Part shown: positions 63,581 to 64,000 of the stretch, piece by piece
Layout: each line of letters starts with the position of its first letter
Position numbering within the stretch: position 1 is the first letter of the stretch
Assembly: GCF_903181435.1 (NCBI RefSeq)
Contig: NZ_CAEUHO010000001.1
Span: 930,001-994,000, forward strand
From: Bacteroides acidifaciens
GTDB lineage: Bacteria; Bacteroidota; Bacteroidia; Bacteroidales; Bacteroidaceae
Length of the DNA stretch: 64,000 nucleotides
Direction of reading: 5' to 3'
Notes under the pieces: model-generated
The model's database searches: none
The model's input: the letters and a program-made list of their open reading frames with translations, nothing else
What the model was told of the DNA's origin: nothing
Position numbers and translations under genes: made by a program

Positions 63581-64000
63581 ATGATGACAACAGCCAAACT
63601 GTTATTGCACTGTCCCGACAAACCGGGAATCCTTGCGGAAGTAACAGACTTTATTACGGTAAACAAAGGAAATATTATCTATTTGGACCAATACGTAGAC
63701 CATGTAGAAAACATATTCTTCATGCGTATTGAATGGGAATTGAAAGACTTTTTAGTTCCTCAGGAAAAGATTGAAGATTATTTCAGAACACTTTACGCTC
63801 AAAAATATGAAATGGATTTCCGTCTTTATTTCTCGGATGTGAAACCGCGTATGGCTATTTTTGTTTCTAAGCTGTCGCACTGTCTTTTTGATATGCTGGC
63901 GCGCTATACGGCAGGTGAGTGGAATGTAGAGATACCTCTTATTATAAGCAATCACCCCGATTTGCAGCATGTAGCCGAACGTTTCGGCATTCCTTTCTAT
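63581..64000 (+). CDS. purU: Formyltetrahydrofolate deformylase PurU, N-terminal part (3' end outside window)
   Basis: The frame runs open to the right edge for 140 codons. An ACT domain opens the protein (AKLLLHCPDKPGILAEVTDFITVNKGNIIYLDQYVDHVENIFFMRIEW), then the formyltransferase domain starts (KPRMAIFVSKLSHCLFDMLARYTAGEWNVEIPLIISNHPDL). PurU hydrolyses 10-formyl-THF to formate for purine synthesis. ATG 63581 and 63584 are both possible. TATTTTTG at 63513-63520 is a plausible -7 box. Confidence 0.93.
   Translation, partial: MMTTAKLLLHCPDKPGILAEVTDFITVNKGNIIYLDQYVDHVENIFFMRIEWELKDFLVPQEKIEDYFRTLYAQKYEMDFRLYFSDVKPRMAIFVSKLSHCLFDMLARYTAGEWNVEIPLIISNHPDLQHVAERFGIPFY

Overview
The window reads as a chromosomal segment of a gut Bacteroides (Bacteroidota). 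The evidence is a SusC/SusD pair, many proteins of Bacteroidales type (DUF4421, SIMPL with SPII/SPI signals, HU-like), promoters of the TTG-N19-TAnnTTTG type, little use of Shine-Dalgarno sequences, a fused bioB-bioA gene, and AT-rich intergenic DNA. Species cannot be fixed from sequence reading alone.

Layout. 1-2.8 kb: an RNA-repair operon (3' end of rtcB, prfH, an ATP-dependent RNA ligase, an HD-Pnk end-healing enzyme). 3.1-8.8 kb: a complete leftward biotin operon bioBA-F-G-C-D. 8.9-16.1 kb: DUF4421 protein, a lone SusC/SusD pair, an Fsr-type MFS exporter. 16.3-20.2 kb: a YtxH-like small protein, then a LacI regulator with SDR mannonate reductase and uxuA (hexuronate catabolism). 20.3-27 kb: exonuclease, monooxygenase, SIMPL protein, an HU-like DNA-binding protein, a decaying cluster of small membrane proteins bounded by a 75-bp direct repeat, and an AAA-ATPase-like/PD-(D/E)XK protein. 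27-36 kb: AraC regulator opposite a nitroreductase, a metallo-beta-lactamase-fold remnant, a tricorn-like protease, an IS256 element, and a divergent DXS-like enzyme. 36-41 kb: a five-gene enzyme operon (alpha/beta hydrolase, cyclophilin-like lipoprotein, DUF3737, MalY/PatB, cupin-CMD). 41.5-49.1 kb: an envelope/stress neighbourhood (two OmpA paralogues, beta-barrel, Mn catalase, GlsB/YtxH-type small proteins, YihY). 49.3-55.1 kb: an STM4015-STM4011-type operon (WGR/LRR protein, ATP-grasp, sulfatase-fold hydrolase, two radical SAM enzymes, the last fused to a HAD domain), whose product is unknown. 55.2-64 kb: DUF2867, a gene scar, a TonB-type protein, two head-to-head IS66 copies, two tRNA-Asp genes and the start of purU.

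Two things stand out. First, four intergenic loci (2811-2898, 22921-23008, 59893-59980, 63335-63400) each hold three or four contiguous copies of a centrally palindromic unit of exactly 22 bp. The sequence differs at every locus but the period and architecture are the same, which looks like a class of element and not a family of homologous repeats. Second, the STM4011-4015-like operon has the composition of a biosynthetic or protein-modification system (two radical SAM enzymes, ATP-grasp, hydrolase, phosphatase domain) with no evident function.

Other integrated pathways are clear. RtcB/PrfH rescue and repair of damaged ribosomes or RNA sits beside a second healing-and-sealing pair. BioC/BioG start and release pimeloyl-ACP, and BioF/BioA/BioD/BioB finish biotin. 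The LacI gene is preceded by two operator-like palindromes with a central CG and is followed closely by the mannonate genes.
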